Shown: one piece after another, positions 22,148 to 35,349 of the stretch
How positions within the stretch are numbered: position 1 is the stretch's first letter
Layout of the letters: the number at the start of each line of letters is the position of its first letter
Origin: Deinandra increscens subsp. villosa
Lineage: Eukaryota; Streptophyta; Magnoliopsida; Asterales; Asteraceae
NCBI GenBank assembly: GCA_039602395.1
Contig: JBCNJP010000012.1
Span: forward strand, 27,824,454 to 27,888,453
Length of the DNA: 64,000 nt
Direction of reading: 5' to 3'
Notes under the pieces: generated by a model
Told to the model about the DNA's origin: nothing
Seen by the model: only the letters and a program-made list of their open reading frames with translations
The model's database searches: none
Program-made: the position numbers and the translations under genes

Positions 22148-23431
22148 TCAATACTGGTTAGCATCAAAAAGTGATGTTACATTGTATAAATTTTTGTTAA
22201 AAGTTCCATTTGGATGTTTGACTTTAATTCCAAACTCAAAAACATTTACAGAATTTAGCAACCCTTTATTTGAAACTACCATGTGTTGATTTGCCCCAGA
22301 ATCTAACACCCAACCTGCTCTATCAGTACCAGCCCCAAAAGAATAAACACAGTTATTATTCATATAAGCTCTACCTCCAACATTATTATTAATTGAGACA
22401 TCCATAGACTTCTCATCTAACAGTTTAAGAAGTCTGGAAACTTGATATGGACTTAAGCTACTGACAGTGGATGAAGACCCTGAATCAACAGCACTATTTA
22501 CAACAGTATTACTTGATGTTCCCCGCCTGGATCCTGAACTGTTCCATCTATTATTCCTTGGTCTATATCCAGGAGGGTAACCTATTAATTCAAAACATTT
22601 ATCCACAAGGTGACCAACTTTATTGCAATGGGTACACTTAATATTAGTGTTTGGACCCCTATTTGGTCTTCTAGTTGTCTCCGAAAATGGTCCACTCTTC
22701 GAAGCAAACCCCATGGTTTGTACTTTCGAACCACTATTGCTAACCCTGTGAGATTCTTCCCTTGAAATTATTGAAAAAGCATTTTTAAGAGAGGGAAGAG
22801 GATCACGGGTTAGCAAATTAGTCCTAACAGGTAAATACACCTCATCCAAACCCATCAAGAATTGCATCAGTTTTATGGACCCACTAAACTCATTGTATTT
22901 CTTTGATGCATCACATGAACATGAAGGCAACTTAACCATATTATCAAACTGTTTCCACATGGTATTAAGCCTATTAAAATAATCAGACACAGATGACCCA
23001 CTTTGGGTTACAGAATTAATCTTTTGATACAAATTGAAAATAACAGAGCCATCCAGTTTATCATAAGTTTCCTTAAGATCAGCCCAAACATCTGAGGCAA
23101 GTTTTGAAAAAACTTGTCCCACATACAGTTCTTCACACACAGAATTAAGAATCCACGATAACACAACAGCATTGCACCTTTCCCACTGATTAGCTAATAC
23201 AGAATCATCAGTTGGTTTTTTACAAGAACCATCAAGAAAACCTGTTTTGTTTTTTACATTTAAGGCCAATTCTAAAGCACTTGCCCAAACCGTGTAGTTT
23301 TCTGTACCCTTCAGTTTAAAGCTAATCAAAGTCAAGGTGCTAGAATCACTAGCATGCAAGTATAACGGGTCACTAGCCTCAATCTTGCTCACTAAGGTAG
23401 CAGAGGTTGAGGCATCCCCTTCAGTAGGCAT
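22148..23431 (-). pseudogene. Truncated Ty1/copia gag with protease start
   Basis: Open minus-strand frame, with best start ATG at 23431 (the frame extends to 23446 only through a non-ATG codon). The N-terminus has the copia-type gag fold region (GTENYTVWASALELAL), followed by a CCHC knuckle (CTHCNKVGHLVDKC) and the protease motif LDSGANQHM. About 40 residues later the frame leaves the family and ends at 22148. Most of protease and all integrase, RT and RNase H are missing, so this is a deletion derivative. Gag alone might still be translated. Confidence 0.85.
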
Positions 23432-24032
23432 TCTAATGACCTTCACGATTTATGTTAACAGCCAATAACAACAGATAGCACAAATACCAAACCAGAACAA
23501 CCAAATAACCACAATAAGCAATTTGGCAACAGTAAAATAACAAACAATAAAGGTGAAACAGGGAACGATCTCACCCGGTACGCCTGAGTTGAGAGATCTT
23601 CACTTAGGATCAATCTCAACCCAGGCAGTGACAAGCGCAGCAACAATCTGATCAGCGCCTCCTAGCTACCCCAACCTTCTCTTAGGGTTGGGGTCTTCAA
23701 TACCTTGACGCCACTGTTCAACTGGAACACTTTAGCGCACCAAACCCTAGCCGCAGAGAACTAGACAGCCTCAACTCGCCGGATCTGAAAGGAAACACAG
23801 ATCTGAAAACGCAGATCTGAACAGAAATTATTCGGAACACCAAACAACCCTGGATCTTCAACAGAAAGACAGCGGAAGAACCACAGAGATCTACCAAGAC
23901 CACCGTTCGAACAACCGGTGCAACACAGACCCTTCGCAAACCGAAAAATTAGGGTTTCAATAAGAAAAATGAAAACCTCGATGGAAAACCACACCAAGAA
24001 CAATCGGAATCAGATCTCTAGCTCTGATACCA
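23432..24032 (-). promoter_or_regulatory. Leader and PBS of truncated copia element
   Basis: The minus strand carries TGGTATCAGAGC (24032-24021) directly against the LTR edge, the tRNA-iMet PBS of copia elements. The leader between PBS and gag is non-coding, with repeated CAGATCTGAA-type words around 23780-23830. Confidence 0.85.
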
Positions 24033-24506
24033 TGTAAAGTTGAAGAAACTGAACATGGTAACAGGTAAAACAGTTGAGACGCTGAATCGACAACAACAAA
24101 CAAATACAACAATCTTTCTAAGGAACGAAAAATCGAGATAGAAAGAAGATGTAAAAGTCTTTTAGATCATCATCGTGATGATCTCACTAAATGGCTGCAA
24201 ACAGAACGAGCAAACAAGACAATCTCCATCAAACCCTAGCAGAACGCAAGTAGGTGAGCGGTGAAGAAGAAAAGACTCGATCATCGAAAACCCTAGCAGC
24301 CCTGTCACTTTTATACCCCAATTAGCAGCCGGTTCAAACCAGGTCTCGACCTTTAATCAACCCAGCACCCTTAAGCCCTTTAAGCCTTCACCAAGTCCAG
24401 CCCAGAACCTAATTTCCAAAACAAGCCCAATACATAAGCAAAAACAATACATAAGAAAAAACAGTTTGAATTAGTACTTGAAATAAAGAGCTTTATACTT
24501 TTAACA
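24033..24506 (-). repeat. 5' LTR of truncated copia element (474 bp)
   Basis: It begins TGTAAAGTTGAAG next to the PBS and ends TTTTAACA, giving TG...CA borders. No partner LTR is visible left of the gag fragment, so the 3' half of the element is lost. The outer border at 24506 rests only on the CA and is less certain than the PBS side. Confidence 0.65.
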
Positions 24507-27500
24507 ATTTTTCTACTAACGAACTCATAAAAAAATATCTTGTTGAGTTAATATAAAACTAAACAATTCCTACATTCAATTCTTCGAGAAAAATCACCCT
24601 GCCCTCTCTAAGTTTCAAAAATAACATAAAGAAAATGAAAGATAGAGTGAATAACAAACCTCTTTAGACATATCACTTCCTCCCTTATACTTGAAGAAAA
24701 TCCCACTGGCCCGGTACTTAGAAGTGGCTGAAAAACCCGATAGACAAACAATAATTTAGCAACATAACTTTTATAGTCATTTCAAATAAGTTCTTATAAC
24801 TATATCTATTACATAATATTAACAAATCATTTTCAAGTAAATATACATACCAATGCCGTCCAATTTGATATGAAAGATCTGCAATCACACCAGAAAAATT
24901 AGAGAGACAAAAGAGCGATCTGCTTATATCTTAACTATAGTGATCCCAAATTAACAACCAAATACATACATGGAACTAAGAACAATATATTATAAATACA
25001 AACATGCTATTATCCATCTTAAATCAAATTTGGCGATGCAGGAACAATTAATCACAAAAAAGAGAGATTTGAAACAGAAACGATAAATTAAAAATAAAGC
25101 ACGTAAAATATATATTTCAAGTTGTATTATATTTAGATAAGATGTGGAAAACCAGAAACTCGTAATTTACTCTTCCAATTATTAAATCTGTAAATATTTA
25201 ATAAATTGTATTGATGAGCAGGACCCTTTACTTGAAGTCATTGTGTACTCAAAATGGTTATGAAATAGGAGCAAACATATATACACACCTATATTGACAT
25301 GGTTTAAACAACCAAAACACGGTTAACTAATACTAAGCACACGAAGATGAAGAGGTTAATATTAAGCACACGTACACGTAGATATGAAGTTAACTAAAAC
25401 TAAAGAAATCAAAACTATAACAATCTAAAATGTAGGTGTTGCAGCTTAGCTAAGATCTTTACCAATATTACCAAGAAAATTTATATAATTTTTAATTTCT
25501 AAATATAAAAATGTACAACTACATTTGCAAATTAGTATGCGGAAATAATAGTAGATAATATAAACAGGAAATAAGCAAACCAAACCAGATCAAAAAGTAG
25601 TGATGAACCAATAGTTGTAGGTTTTTAGCGCTTTTATTCGCTGCATAGTTGTCGATGTACTAATTTTGATTGTTGCTTGGTGGATGGATTCTTTCATCAT
25701 GATCAATGGCTGCACACACACATACCTACTAGTAAATGTAATACTGTAAGCAGAATAATGTTAACAACTTAATAGTAAAATAGACTTACAACAGAAGATA
25801 GAGTGTCAATTATAGGTGCAGCAAGTTAAGCACCTGCAAAGAAACAAATAAAAAAATTAATGACGTACACAATTTATGAGCTAAAATATGTCTAACTAAC
25901 CATAGAGCACACCACTAATGAACAAAATTATGTCTAATTACGCATTTTAACACACAGATGAACACAATATCAAAGAGACATTTATGCATATACATGCTAG
26001 AGATGCTACTTTTGAAAACACCTATTGTCGATTCAACATATTCAGATACAACAATTAAAGGAAAAAATAAAAACATCTATAATTTAGCTCTACACGTCTG
26101 TTACATTCTTAATAATCATAGAACACTATTAAGAATGCAAATTAAGAGAAATCACAACAAACACTTTATAGGAATCAACTGACAATCATCATTAACAAAT
26201 AAATAAGACTAAAAATCCAATAAATGTTTCAAAACATATAGCCAAAAACATATAAACCCTACAACAGAACTTATAACCACACCAAAATTACAGGCAAAAT
26301 GTAAACCTCAAACGTCAAAGTTAGGTCAAATAAATAAGATGATGCACCACAACAATCACAACCATTTTGTTTAAAGTCGTATGACCTAGGTCAGTTCTTG
26401 TTCTTGAATCACAGGCAAAATTAGGTCAAATAAAGACAACATACCTGTATTAAGCAATATATTAGGAACTTTACTTGGATTCTTCTTCCTGTGTGCAAAC
26501 AGCACCAAAAAAATAGATAATCATGGAACTGGTCAAATTTTGTGGTTAAATAACACTTGACCGAAAAGATAAATCCAAGAAAAACAATGGGCGAATATGG
26601 GTATACTAATAACCATTATAAGCCCCAAGGTTCAAGTTTTGTGAGCTCAATACCTGATCCTCATGGCTAGCGACTCATTGAAGGGATATGTCAAAGGTAA
26701 CAACAATCCACTGAAATAAAGAACATTGTTTACAAAATGGAGAATTAACTTACATGATTAACGCTCGTTTAAACATTCAGTAGCAATTGAAGTCGAAAAT
26801 GAAATAAAGCATTAAATGTGTACCCCAAAAAAAAAATAAGAATTAGAAACATAAAATCGATTAATATGTCCAAGATAACAACAATCGACAAAATCAAAGA
26901 GCAGGGCTAGCAAAATTTGATATGAAACTTACACGATTTAGGATCTTTGATTTGATTCATCATCATCTTCGTGTGTTGTGCAATCACCGCAACCATGAAA
27001 AAAACCCTAGACCTGAAATACGTCGGTGGTGATTTTCTTCATAAGCACCGATGATGAGAGCAGTACGATTAGTTGGAGGAAAGCAGAAAATTATGTAGAA
27101 AATGTAAAGAGAAGGAGTCGTTGACAGAGGTATGGAGGCATGGTCTCGAACAGTAAACAAATGCAGACTTGTAGGGTATGGGAGAACAGCGTTGAAGATG
27201 AGAACACCCTTCTCCTCTCCTTTACGTTTCCAACGAACGTATGAAAATATATTCTTTAATCCATCGTGGGTCACACAAACATCGTGTCCCCCACTCCTTA
27301 ACGGACCTAACCACATCAACACACCGTTTTTTCAAGAAGATAACAGAGTTAACAGCAGCAAAACACTATTCATCAAAACCCAACCTTGGATAAAAATGCA
27401 TAAAACTCTTGTACCTTGTGTTGGGGAGGAGGTACATTCCACCATGAACTATTCATGGACTTCCTTATTGTTAATAGGGAGTAATATATATGGAGAGAGA

Positions 27501-28319
27501 ATGTTGAAATTGTTGAAATTTAAGAGGTACAAGAAACCAAAGCCTTATGTACAAGTGTATAAAGCACATGAATTCCCCTAAATATATTCAACCGATTTGA
27601 ACGGGTATCCAAGCCCAATTTATTTTCCGAGTAGCCCATATTGGCCCTTATTTCAAACCCATCTTAACCCATCTTGCGCAGCGACTTGATTTCCAGAGAC
27701 ACATGTAATCAGCGATCTTCTTGGCTTCAGAGAATCTCCATTTTGGGAACGCTTTTTACTTGCTTTTGTTCTTCACAATCGACGCACAGTCCTTGACTTG
27801 CGTATTTGCGAAAATTCAAAAATCAGTGACCAGAAGAACCCTATTTCCGGTAATGCTTCAGAGAACTTTCTTTGCTATGCTTTCACATTGACAATGCAGA
27901 ATCCCTAATCCAACTATGGTGAAAAAACACAAATCCAACGGCTCCTCTCATTTGGAAACCTAATCCGACGATGCTAAATCCCTTCTCTGGTTTGTTTCAC
28001 GCGGATTCATTTCATCTGACGAGGATGGAGCCTTTTTCAAGTGTATAAAGTGACACCAAATTCATCTCATTTGCAGCATCAATAGGCTTTCAATTTTAAT
28101 CTTTTTCTGATAATTTGATTTGAATTTTTATGTTTTTTTATATAATTTGGGGGTTAAATTGAAGGAATTCTTATTTATATATAATACAATGTAATTTGAT
28201 AGTTGAATAGGAAACTTTTTGTTTCTCAAAGTTTAACCACAAGACTTTGTGGTTTTGACACTTTATACCCCTTAAAACACACATGTTTTCAACTCATTTG
28301 TGAAGATAGGCGGTGGTGA
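24507..28319. other. AT-rich non-coding DNA, no gene supported
   Basis: Mostly AT-rich sequence without repeats I can classify. Open frames at 25958-26182, 26984-27322 (minus) and 27132-27581 (plus) overlap or lack family resemblance and codon-like structure, so I leave them uncalled. A GC-richer patch at 26980-27330 and another at 27640-28020 have the look of decayed gene or UTR pieces. Confidence 0.4.
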
Positions 28320-29660
28320 CGTGGTGTGTCCTCTCTAAAGCTTCTGATATACGTCGCTCTCTCTGTCATAATTTCTTTCATTCTCTCTTCCCTATCGGCG
28401 TGCGCGATCTCTCTTGCATGAGATTGTGCTCCGATGTGTTGCCGTCGGTGTAGCGCCGTCGTTGCGCCGCCGGCGACTTCTCATTGAATTGGGGGTCTTT
28501 GGAAGTTTACATCTTCAGATCTGTTTCAGATTTGTTATCGTGGCCGCCGGTATAATCTACCTTTGCGGTTAGTTTTGGTGGGTTTTCTCCAGTGTTTCAT
28601 CTTCGATGTTCACTATTTTGTGCAATCGATTTGAAACGTAATCATATTCATTTGATTTCGTTGTCGGAATTACCTGCCGGAAGTATATATGCGACATTTG
28701 ATTTGAAACAGTTTCTTACAAGTGAGCGATTGGCAGTCGGCGACGTCAGCACTTTCATTTTCCGTCGATGATGGCTCAAGACGTCAACGGGTTCTCTTGG
28801 TAAGATATTATTTAGGGTTCTTCTTCAGTTGTTGCGTGTGAATGAATTGGTTTGGTTGTCCATTTCATAAACTTTATGTCTTAGTTTTATCGTTAGTTAA
28901 TTTCTTCTGCTTTTAGATTTCTGCCTCACTTGATGCATGTTGTTGTTAAAGAAATTGTTTCGGTGGAAGTCAAGCAATAAAGCTGACAGTTAGAGAAGCA
29001 GTGCACCTTCCAATCGGTTATATGATATTTAACCATGAAGCAATTGGAGGACCGATTTGCTGTTAAGAGGTCACGGGCTTTAAAAAAATTGTTAGAACAT
29101 CATTGGCTTAGAAAAACATAGTATGCCTTTATTTCCCTATTTGTGTTCTATGTTTTTCTCTTCATTTGTTATTTCTTCCCCAATAGTTGTCTGTGTCTAT
29201 TTCAATATTAGTAAAACATTACAACTATGAACTGAAAAGAGATAAATTAGTTGTCAATTCTTTGTGTTTAATGTGTGTGTGTGTGAGTGTTTTAAAATTA
29301 CGTTTTATGTTGCATTTAGAACTCTGTTATGGCTCATGATATTGTGAAATAAATTTAAGTTAATGTGGATATGTTTAGATATAGGAATTGTTTTGCGTGT
29401 GATGGTTTATGATGGTTTTGATATGTATATTTGGAGTTCATTTAGTTCATTTATAGTACACTTATTGTACACTCAGTTTGATATTTGAAGCTCCATTTGT
29501 TTTTTTTTTAACTCATTTCATTTGATACAAAGTTGTTTCATAACTAAATATATTTGGTTTGTTGTTTTTTCCTGTTGGCATGGGATGATGTGCGTAGTAA
29601 GAGATTTCCGGATGTCCACAGAATAATTAAGGAGCTGAGTGTAGAGGCGAATTTCAGGTA
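28320..29660 (+). pseudogene. Possible captured gene start and exon pieces
   Basis: A CT-rich leader (28320-28760) precedes ATGATG at 28765-28770 and a short exon-like stretch ending TTCTCTTG before a donor GTAAGA (GT at 28800). A second exon-like piece at about 29596-29659 reads KRFPDVHRIIKELSVEANF before the donor GTAACA. No continuous ORF links them and no family is recognised. The position left of a Helitron-like 3' end at about 31557 fits gene capture by a Helitron, but a real, poorly covered gene is not excluded. Confidence 0.3.
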
Positions 29661-31511
29661 ACATATAGGTGTATTATATAGATAATATACTTTGGATGTT
29701 AGGAATTAAGTGATAGGTTGAGATTATGTGGCATTAACCCCACATCATCTCAATATTATAAGTTTAAAGGATGCTTATGAATATAAAGCTACACTACTCA
29801 TGTTTATTATGCAATCTGCATGTTACACTTTGTTTGTGTGGTTTGATTTGTTTTCTTGCAGTATTTCTTATATCATCCTACCAGCAGTAAGTAAATTTTG
29901 CCTATCTATTTGGTGTGTTATTAATGTCTCTTTGGTGTGCAGTTTCATGAGTTCTCATTGACATGTATAATATATTTGCTATGTTTGCAAAATAAAACGA
30001 TCATAATATACCTGACCAGGAGGTAAATTCTCTAACAACATCCTATGGCCAATTGAAATACATAAAATATGATGTGCGGTAGACGCAAAATGTGTTTAGA
30101 GGTTTTACCATCCGTTTAGATGATTGTGTTAATTAGTGAATGTAGTATAAGAAGAGAGGCAGTGGAATACAGAGCACAAGTCAAAATTTATTTAAACTGC
30201 TACTTATACACCTGCCTAAACCCATATATAAGATAGATAATATCACTGTATGTTTCTGTAGCTTGACAGAGAACTACCCAGATAGTTTGCCCCTTCAGAA
30301 GTTGTTATAAGTAAAAGTTGAAAGCCTAACTTTCACGTGTATCATTAATTATCCAGCGCATGCTTTGTATGTGATTTTATCCGTTTTATATTTTTGTGGA
30401 TCGTATAAAAATGATTTGATAGGTTCTAAATACAAATATTGTGGTATAAATGTTTAGATTGTTATATTCTTTTAAACTAAAAAATGCCACATTCATTCAA
30501 AAGATATTTAAACCATTTCTTTTAGTATAAAAGCATTAATAATTGAAATCGTGTAATTTTACGTTGGCATTTGGGTACTTTTTTTTTTGTTAATATACTA
30601 ATCATGTTTCACTTTCGTGATTTTATATACTCTGACCTTATTTAAATTTTTTGCATTATGGTCTTAACATTGTGGATTTATACTCATGGAATATTTTTTT
30701 GTTTGCTAATTTCGGTATGTTTTTTGCAGACTTCTTTCTTCTGTGATGTTTTATTAGCATTAAATCAAGTGTCATTGCTAATCCCCGTTTCATGCAGGTT
30801 AGTTTATATTTATTTTCTAAAAAGAACATGGAATAATTAGAGACAAAATTTGATGGTCTGTTATGTGAGGTTTGGTTTTATTAGGTATAAAACACAGACA
30901 CTCCATGTCACATAGTATTTCAAAATGTCAAAAATACAACAAACATTTGTAATTGGTTCATCAAATTCTATTGTTTCTGACCTTTGTGTTATCCTTTGTG
31001 TTATCGATGCAAACACACAAAGTTTAATTCTTCTTATGTATGCTTGATGTTTGACACATTTAGACTTTCATAACATGCACCCCTTTGGTATTCAAGAAAT
31101 AACCTAACTCAAGTGTGATCATAAGAGATGATGTGGGCTTATTGTCGAAAGCTACAAGAATTGCACATGAGTTAATTTGTGATACTCACATTTCACATTT
31201 ACAGGTTTAATTGTGGAAGGTGACAGAAAGACAAGGAGAGCTGGAGCATGAATGTTGCAAGTAGAATGCCACTTTTGTAAAAATGGATGTGCATATAACT
31301 AAAGGCATAGCCCAATATGTAGATAGGGTGCCTTATAAAAACAGTCAACTCTTTTCTAATAGCAAGTTGGGTTTCTGTAACGAAAGGCATGACCCCATAT
31401 GTTGATGGTTATCCTTTTAAAAACATACACTCACTCTTTTGTAATAGTCATCTAGGTCAAGAAATGTAATGGTGTATACTTGCACACCCGTGTACAATAT
31501 GTATTTCTTAG
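29661..31511. other. T-rich intron-like DNA, no gene seen
   Basis: AT-rich, with GT-repeat and T-run stretches and several donor/acceptor-like words but no coding frame of note. At about 31200-31450 a short CATATGTAGAT/CATATGTTGAT-type repeat occurs twice. Confidence 0.35.
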
Positions 31512-31558
31512 GTAACATGACGGTGGCCCGCCGCAATGCGCGGGCGGGTCACCAACTC
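31512..31558 (+). mobile_element. Helitron-like 3' terminal hairpin
   Basis: GGTGGCCCGCC and GGCGGGTCACC form an 11-bp near-perfect stem around a short loop, followed by AACTCG and T. The placement fits a plus-strand Helitron 3' end, but the last four bases are CTCG rather than CTRR, so the call is tentative. The element would extend left over the possible captured exons. Confidence 0.4.
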
Positions 31559-31878
31559 GTTTAGTTTATAATATGAATGTGCAACGTGTGGATTTATGAA
31601 CAAATATCTTGTGTTGTTTGAAGAAATCAGCAGAAAAAATCATGTACATCCTTACTTCTTTGAGTTTTCTTGTGGGTTTGAATAAATATATCTGTGTATT
31701 CTTGTATATGTTTGATTCAAAGAACTAAGGTCTTTATTTGTTTGTGTATTGTTGTAATAACGCTTGCAACCGACTATTAGGTTTTTTTCTTTGACATGAA
31801 TTCCAATTAACAAAAACTTCATTAATTACTATTGGAAAACGGAATGGTCTGCTATATAACTTAATCATGCTTGCGAAA

Positions 31879-31982
31879 AATGAGAAGGTTGAACCAACCA
31901 AACACAAGGCTTCTAAGAGTCCAAGAGGGTTGGATGATTTGGTTCATGGCTTTGGAAGTGGTGGTCTTGCATCCAGTAGCAG
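31879..31982 (+). pseudogene. Exon-like fragment, possibly auxilin-like
   Basis: An open stretch reading EKVEPTKHKASKSPRGLDDL and then a Gly/Ser-rich segment ends at CAG before a donor GTATAC. The DDL-x-GFG-type segment recalls the clathrin-uncoating auxilin-like J-domain proteins of plants, but only about 35 codons are present and the resemblance is from memory. The coding-free retrotransposon begins 48 bp downstream, in what would be the intron. Confidence 0.25.
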
Positions 31983-32029
31983 GTATACTGTTTTGTTATT
32001 AGCTGTTTAATTTACTATATTTATGGTTA

Positions 32030-32664
32030 TGTTGGAACTTTTAATAAGTATGACTGACGCCATCAAATCTATTCTCGAATAATTCGGTTGAAGAATCCAT
32101 TGTGATTTGATTCAGAGACGCGGGTTGTGATGCTCGAGGCTTGCAAGTTTGGACCGAAGACGTTTTCTTGAAAAGTCAACCGTTCGGGTCAACGGTCAAC
32201 GTAAAAGTCAACGGAAGATCGGTTCGAGCGAGTCAAGCTTCATATTAATTAAATCATCTTTGATTTAATTAATAATAATTATGTCTTTTGTTTATTTGTA
32301 TTTGCTCATTTGTATGTGTGTTAGCTAGTTAGTGGGCTAGTGAGCACATGGGCTCTCTATAAATAGGAATGGATAGCTTCATTTGTTAGATGATGAATAA
32401 TGGATGAATAATGAGTGATGTGAGCTATCATTTCTAGAGTGAGAGTCACACATTGGGTTTGAGCTCAACCCAATGTGACCATGGATTTCCAATGACGAGT
32501 TTGTAATCATTCGGTTCGTTGTAATCATTCAGCAATAATCAATGAATCGTTTGATCTTTCATTTCTTGTCATTTATTATCTTTGATTCTCATCATCCCGT
32601 CTCCTACATCTCACCTCTGTTCTTGCTCAATGTCGAGATTCTCGATGTGAAATCGGTCCTGACA
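32030..32664 (+). repeat. 5' LTR of LARD-like element 1
   Basis: TGTTGGAAC...GGTCCTGACA. A TATAAATA box at 32358-32365 is a likely promoter, with transcription into the internal region. Confidence 0.95.
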
Positions 32665-32666
32665 AA

Positions 32667-32678
32667 TGGTATCAGAGC
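32667..32678 (+). promoter_or_regulatory. Primer binding site, tRNA-iMet
   Basis: TGGTATCAGAGC starts two bases after the 5' LTR and matches the 3' end of plant initiator tRNA-Met. Confidence 0.92.
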
Positions 32679-33169
32679 GGGTACCGATCAGATTCATCTC
32701 ACCGTGAATCTGGTCACTCGAATCTGTGATTTTGAGCTTGAATGAGGTGCTGATTGGAAAAACCCACTTTGGAGACTTTTTCTATCTTTTTTTTATTTTT
32801 GGAGCTGATTGATGATTTCTGGATGAATCTGATGATAGATTCTTGTTATTGGGTTCATTTAGATATGATTTCATGCTCCATATGTCATAATCAGTGAAGA
32901 AATCCGAGATCTGAGCTGAAAAACGAAGCTGTTAGAGTTTTCCCGTTTTTGGGGTTTTGAAGATTTTTAGAGCTTTGATTCTAAGTTTTTGGTGCTAAAA
33001 TCAGTGTTTTTGGATGAAATAAAGTATGAATCTTGATGGAAAACGCGTTCTGGATCCAATGGAAGCATCGGTTTCGCCTGATTCGCAACAGATTTGACAG
33101 ATCTGAAAAAACACACACTAGTGTGTGTTTCACGGTGTTCTTGGTGTTCTTCATTTCTCCTTGAAGATT

Positions 33170-33430
33170 GCCTTGGCGATTTCGCAGCTGTTGAAGATGT
33201 TCATGGCAATCTGGAAAGAGTTTGAAGATGTTCTTGGCGACCTCGAGTACCCTTGAAGTTTGTCTTGGCGATCTCAGCTTATTCTTAGCGATCTCGACTT
33301 ACTTCTTGGCGATTTCGTGAATAATCTTAGCGATTTCATGGTTGGCGATCTCGAATAAAGCTTGGCGATCTTGAATAATGTTTGGCGACCTCGTTTTTGT
33401 CTTTGGCGACCTCGATCTTTGGCGATCTCG
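33170..33430 (+). repeat. TTGGCGATCTCG degenerate minisatellite
   Basis: About a dozen loose copies of (C/T)TTGGCGA(T/C)(C/T)TCG spaced 12-40 bp apart in the leader of LARD-like element 1. The same motif (as GAGATCGCCAAG) fills 52315-52510 in element 2. Confidence 0.8.
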
Positions 33431-35336
33431 ACTAAACTCGTCAACTGGGTTTTTATTCAAATAAGTTTCAGTGGATTCTGATCGTTCTGGATCGTAGAGG
33501 ATGAGAACACGAGTTCAACGACATAAAAATCGTCAAATTTCATCGAGTATCATGAGAGTTATGGCTGAATCACGGTTTTCCGGCGAGCTGCATATTTCCG
33601 GTGAGATTTTCCGTTCATATTAGGGTTACGTGGCTTGTCGGAGTCTTTTAAGGAAGATGCTGACGTGGCATCGTCTGATTGGTCTGAAGAGAATGATTCT
33701 CTCTCTCCTGGTAGGTCAACCCTAATGCTCCTTTTCTGCTGTTGCATTTCGATTGGAGGAAATCAAAAGCAAGTGGGCCCCAGGCTGGGTAAAGAGCCGT
33801 TGGCTCATTTTGGTTGTCGACCAGCTATTGGTCCATGAGAACACATTATGGGCCCAGCAGAATGAAATAATCACAAAATTCAGCGCGTGGACCAGGAGAA
33901 AACAAAGGATCCGTGATATATATTTCTGTTGTCCGATTCCCATTGGTTTGAAGGAATTAATAGTGGGCCCACCTGCCTTTAAGAACCGTTGAAGGACATG
34001 GTGTTGTCGACCTCTGATTGGGCCATTCCTTCTCCACACGGATCACATATTCATAACCGTTAGATTGAGCTGATCTTGATCGTTGGATCTTGGCTGTGCT
34101 TGTTTGTGATTGGCCAGCCGCCATGGATCACTAAATTCCAGCCCTAGATCTCGTTCTCTTTCTGCCGTTGGATGGGTTTTAATACTCAAATCTGATTGGT
34201 CTATAAATAATCACAAGGATTGTGCTTTTATGAGGATGAATTATGATTGGTCAATTTAATTTGACATGGATTATGATTTTCTCATGAGATTTATTCCACC
34301 AATTAAATTTTTTTAGCATTTTTCGTTAAATGCGGGGTATTTCTCATTAATTTTTCTACAAGAATAACGAGATAACGCCGAAACGAAAATTTGAAAATAT
34401 TTTAGTGGTCATGGATTTATTCCGTTTATTCGACCGGGTTTCTAGTTTTTGGTGACGTCAAGACCACGTTAGCTAACGACCACTGACGGACTGGTTTCGC
34501 TTCTCGGTTAAGTCTGCAACTGTTTCGTTATGTCTCACTTCAAGTTGTTTAGCTGATGCAGCGCTGATGTCATCTAACCGAATTAACTGGAATCTCAGTT
34601 AAATATTGGAATATTCCGTTAAATCTCTAACGGAAGGCCGTTACTTGAATAAAATTTACGGTCTTCTAAGATTCATTCCAGATTGCACCGTTTTACTCAG
34701 AATTCTTCACGGAATATTTTTTCCAAGCTCGATTTTCTTCGCCCAAAATTACGAAGACTCCGGTTATGAATAAATTTCGCGTTTACGCTCGGGATCTCAG
34801 TTTTTCACCGATTTGACATTGATTTCGCATCCAACCCAGTCACGCGGAACAAGTTCAGTATTTATGGATCATTCACAACTGTCAGCACCCGGCTTCCGGT
34901 TTTTCGCAAGATTGTCCGATTTCAGGATTTTTGTACCGTTTTCTCTTCGGAACTGAGCGAAACGGTTCCACTCTCTGCATCTGATTTTCCGCTTCCGCAT
35001 CGGATGTTTTCAGAGGGATCTAGAGAAAAGGGGGAACTTTTATGGATTTGGATTATCGGGTCGATTATCTGAAGTTGGAGCATTTTCAGTGATTGATTGG
35101 TTTATCTGATTCGATTTGTTGCGATTTTCTCTCCAACGTTTAGCATTCTTAGTATTGTACCCGACCGTGTGAACCGAGTGAACTGCAGCACTTGGATCTC
35201 AACTGGAGCAACAAGAACAGAAGATGCTTATTCAAAGGGGGAATCTTTACAACAGAAAGATTCTGGTTTATCAGTTGTTCTTTGAAGATGCACGACAGAG
35301 CGGTTCTTCACCAGTATGACAGATTTGAAAGCGTCA

Positions 35337-35349
35337 GTCAAGGGGGGAT
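35337..35349 (+). promoter_or_regulatory. Polypurine tract of LARD-like element 1
   Basis: AAGGGGGGAT sits directly against the 3' LTR, the expected plus-strand primer for reverse transcription. Confidence 0.85.

Noticed and set aside
33559..34039. Overlapping ORFs in the LARD-like interior as possible coding genes
   Set aside because: Short, on both strands, without gag or pol motifs. They are not well conserved in the second copy (50658-53215), where the matching region is broken differently.
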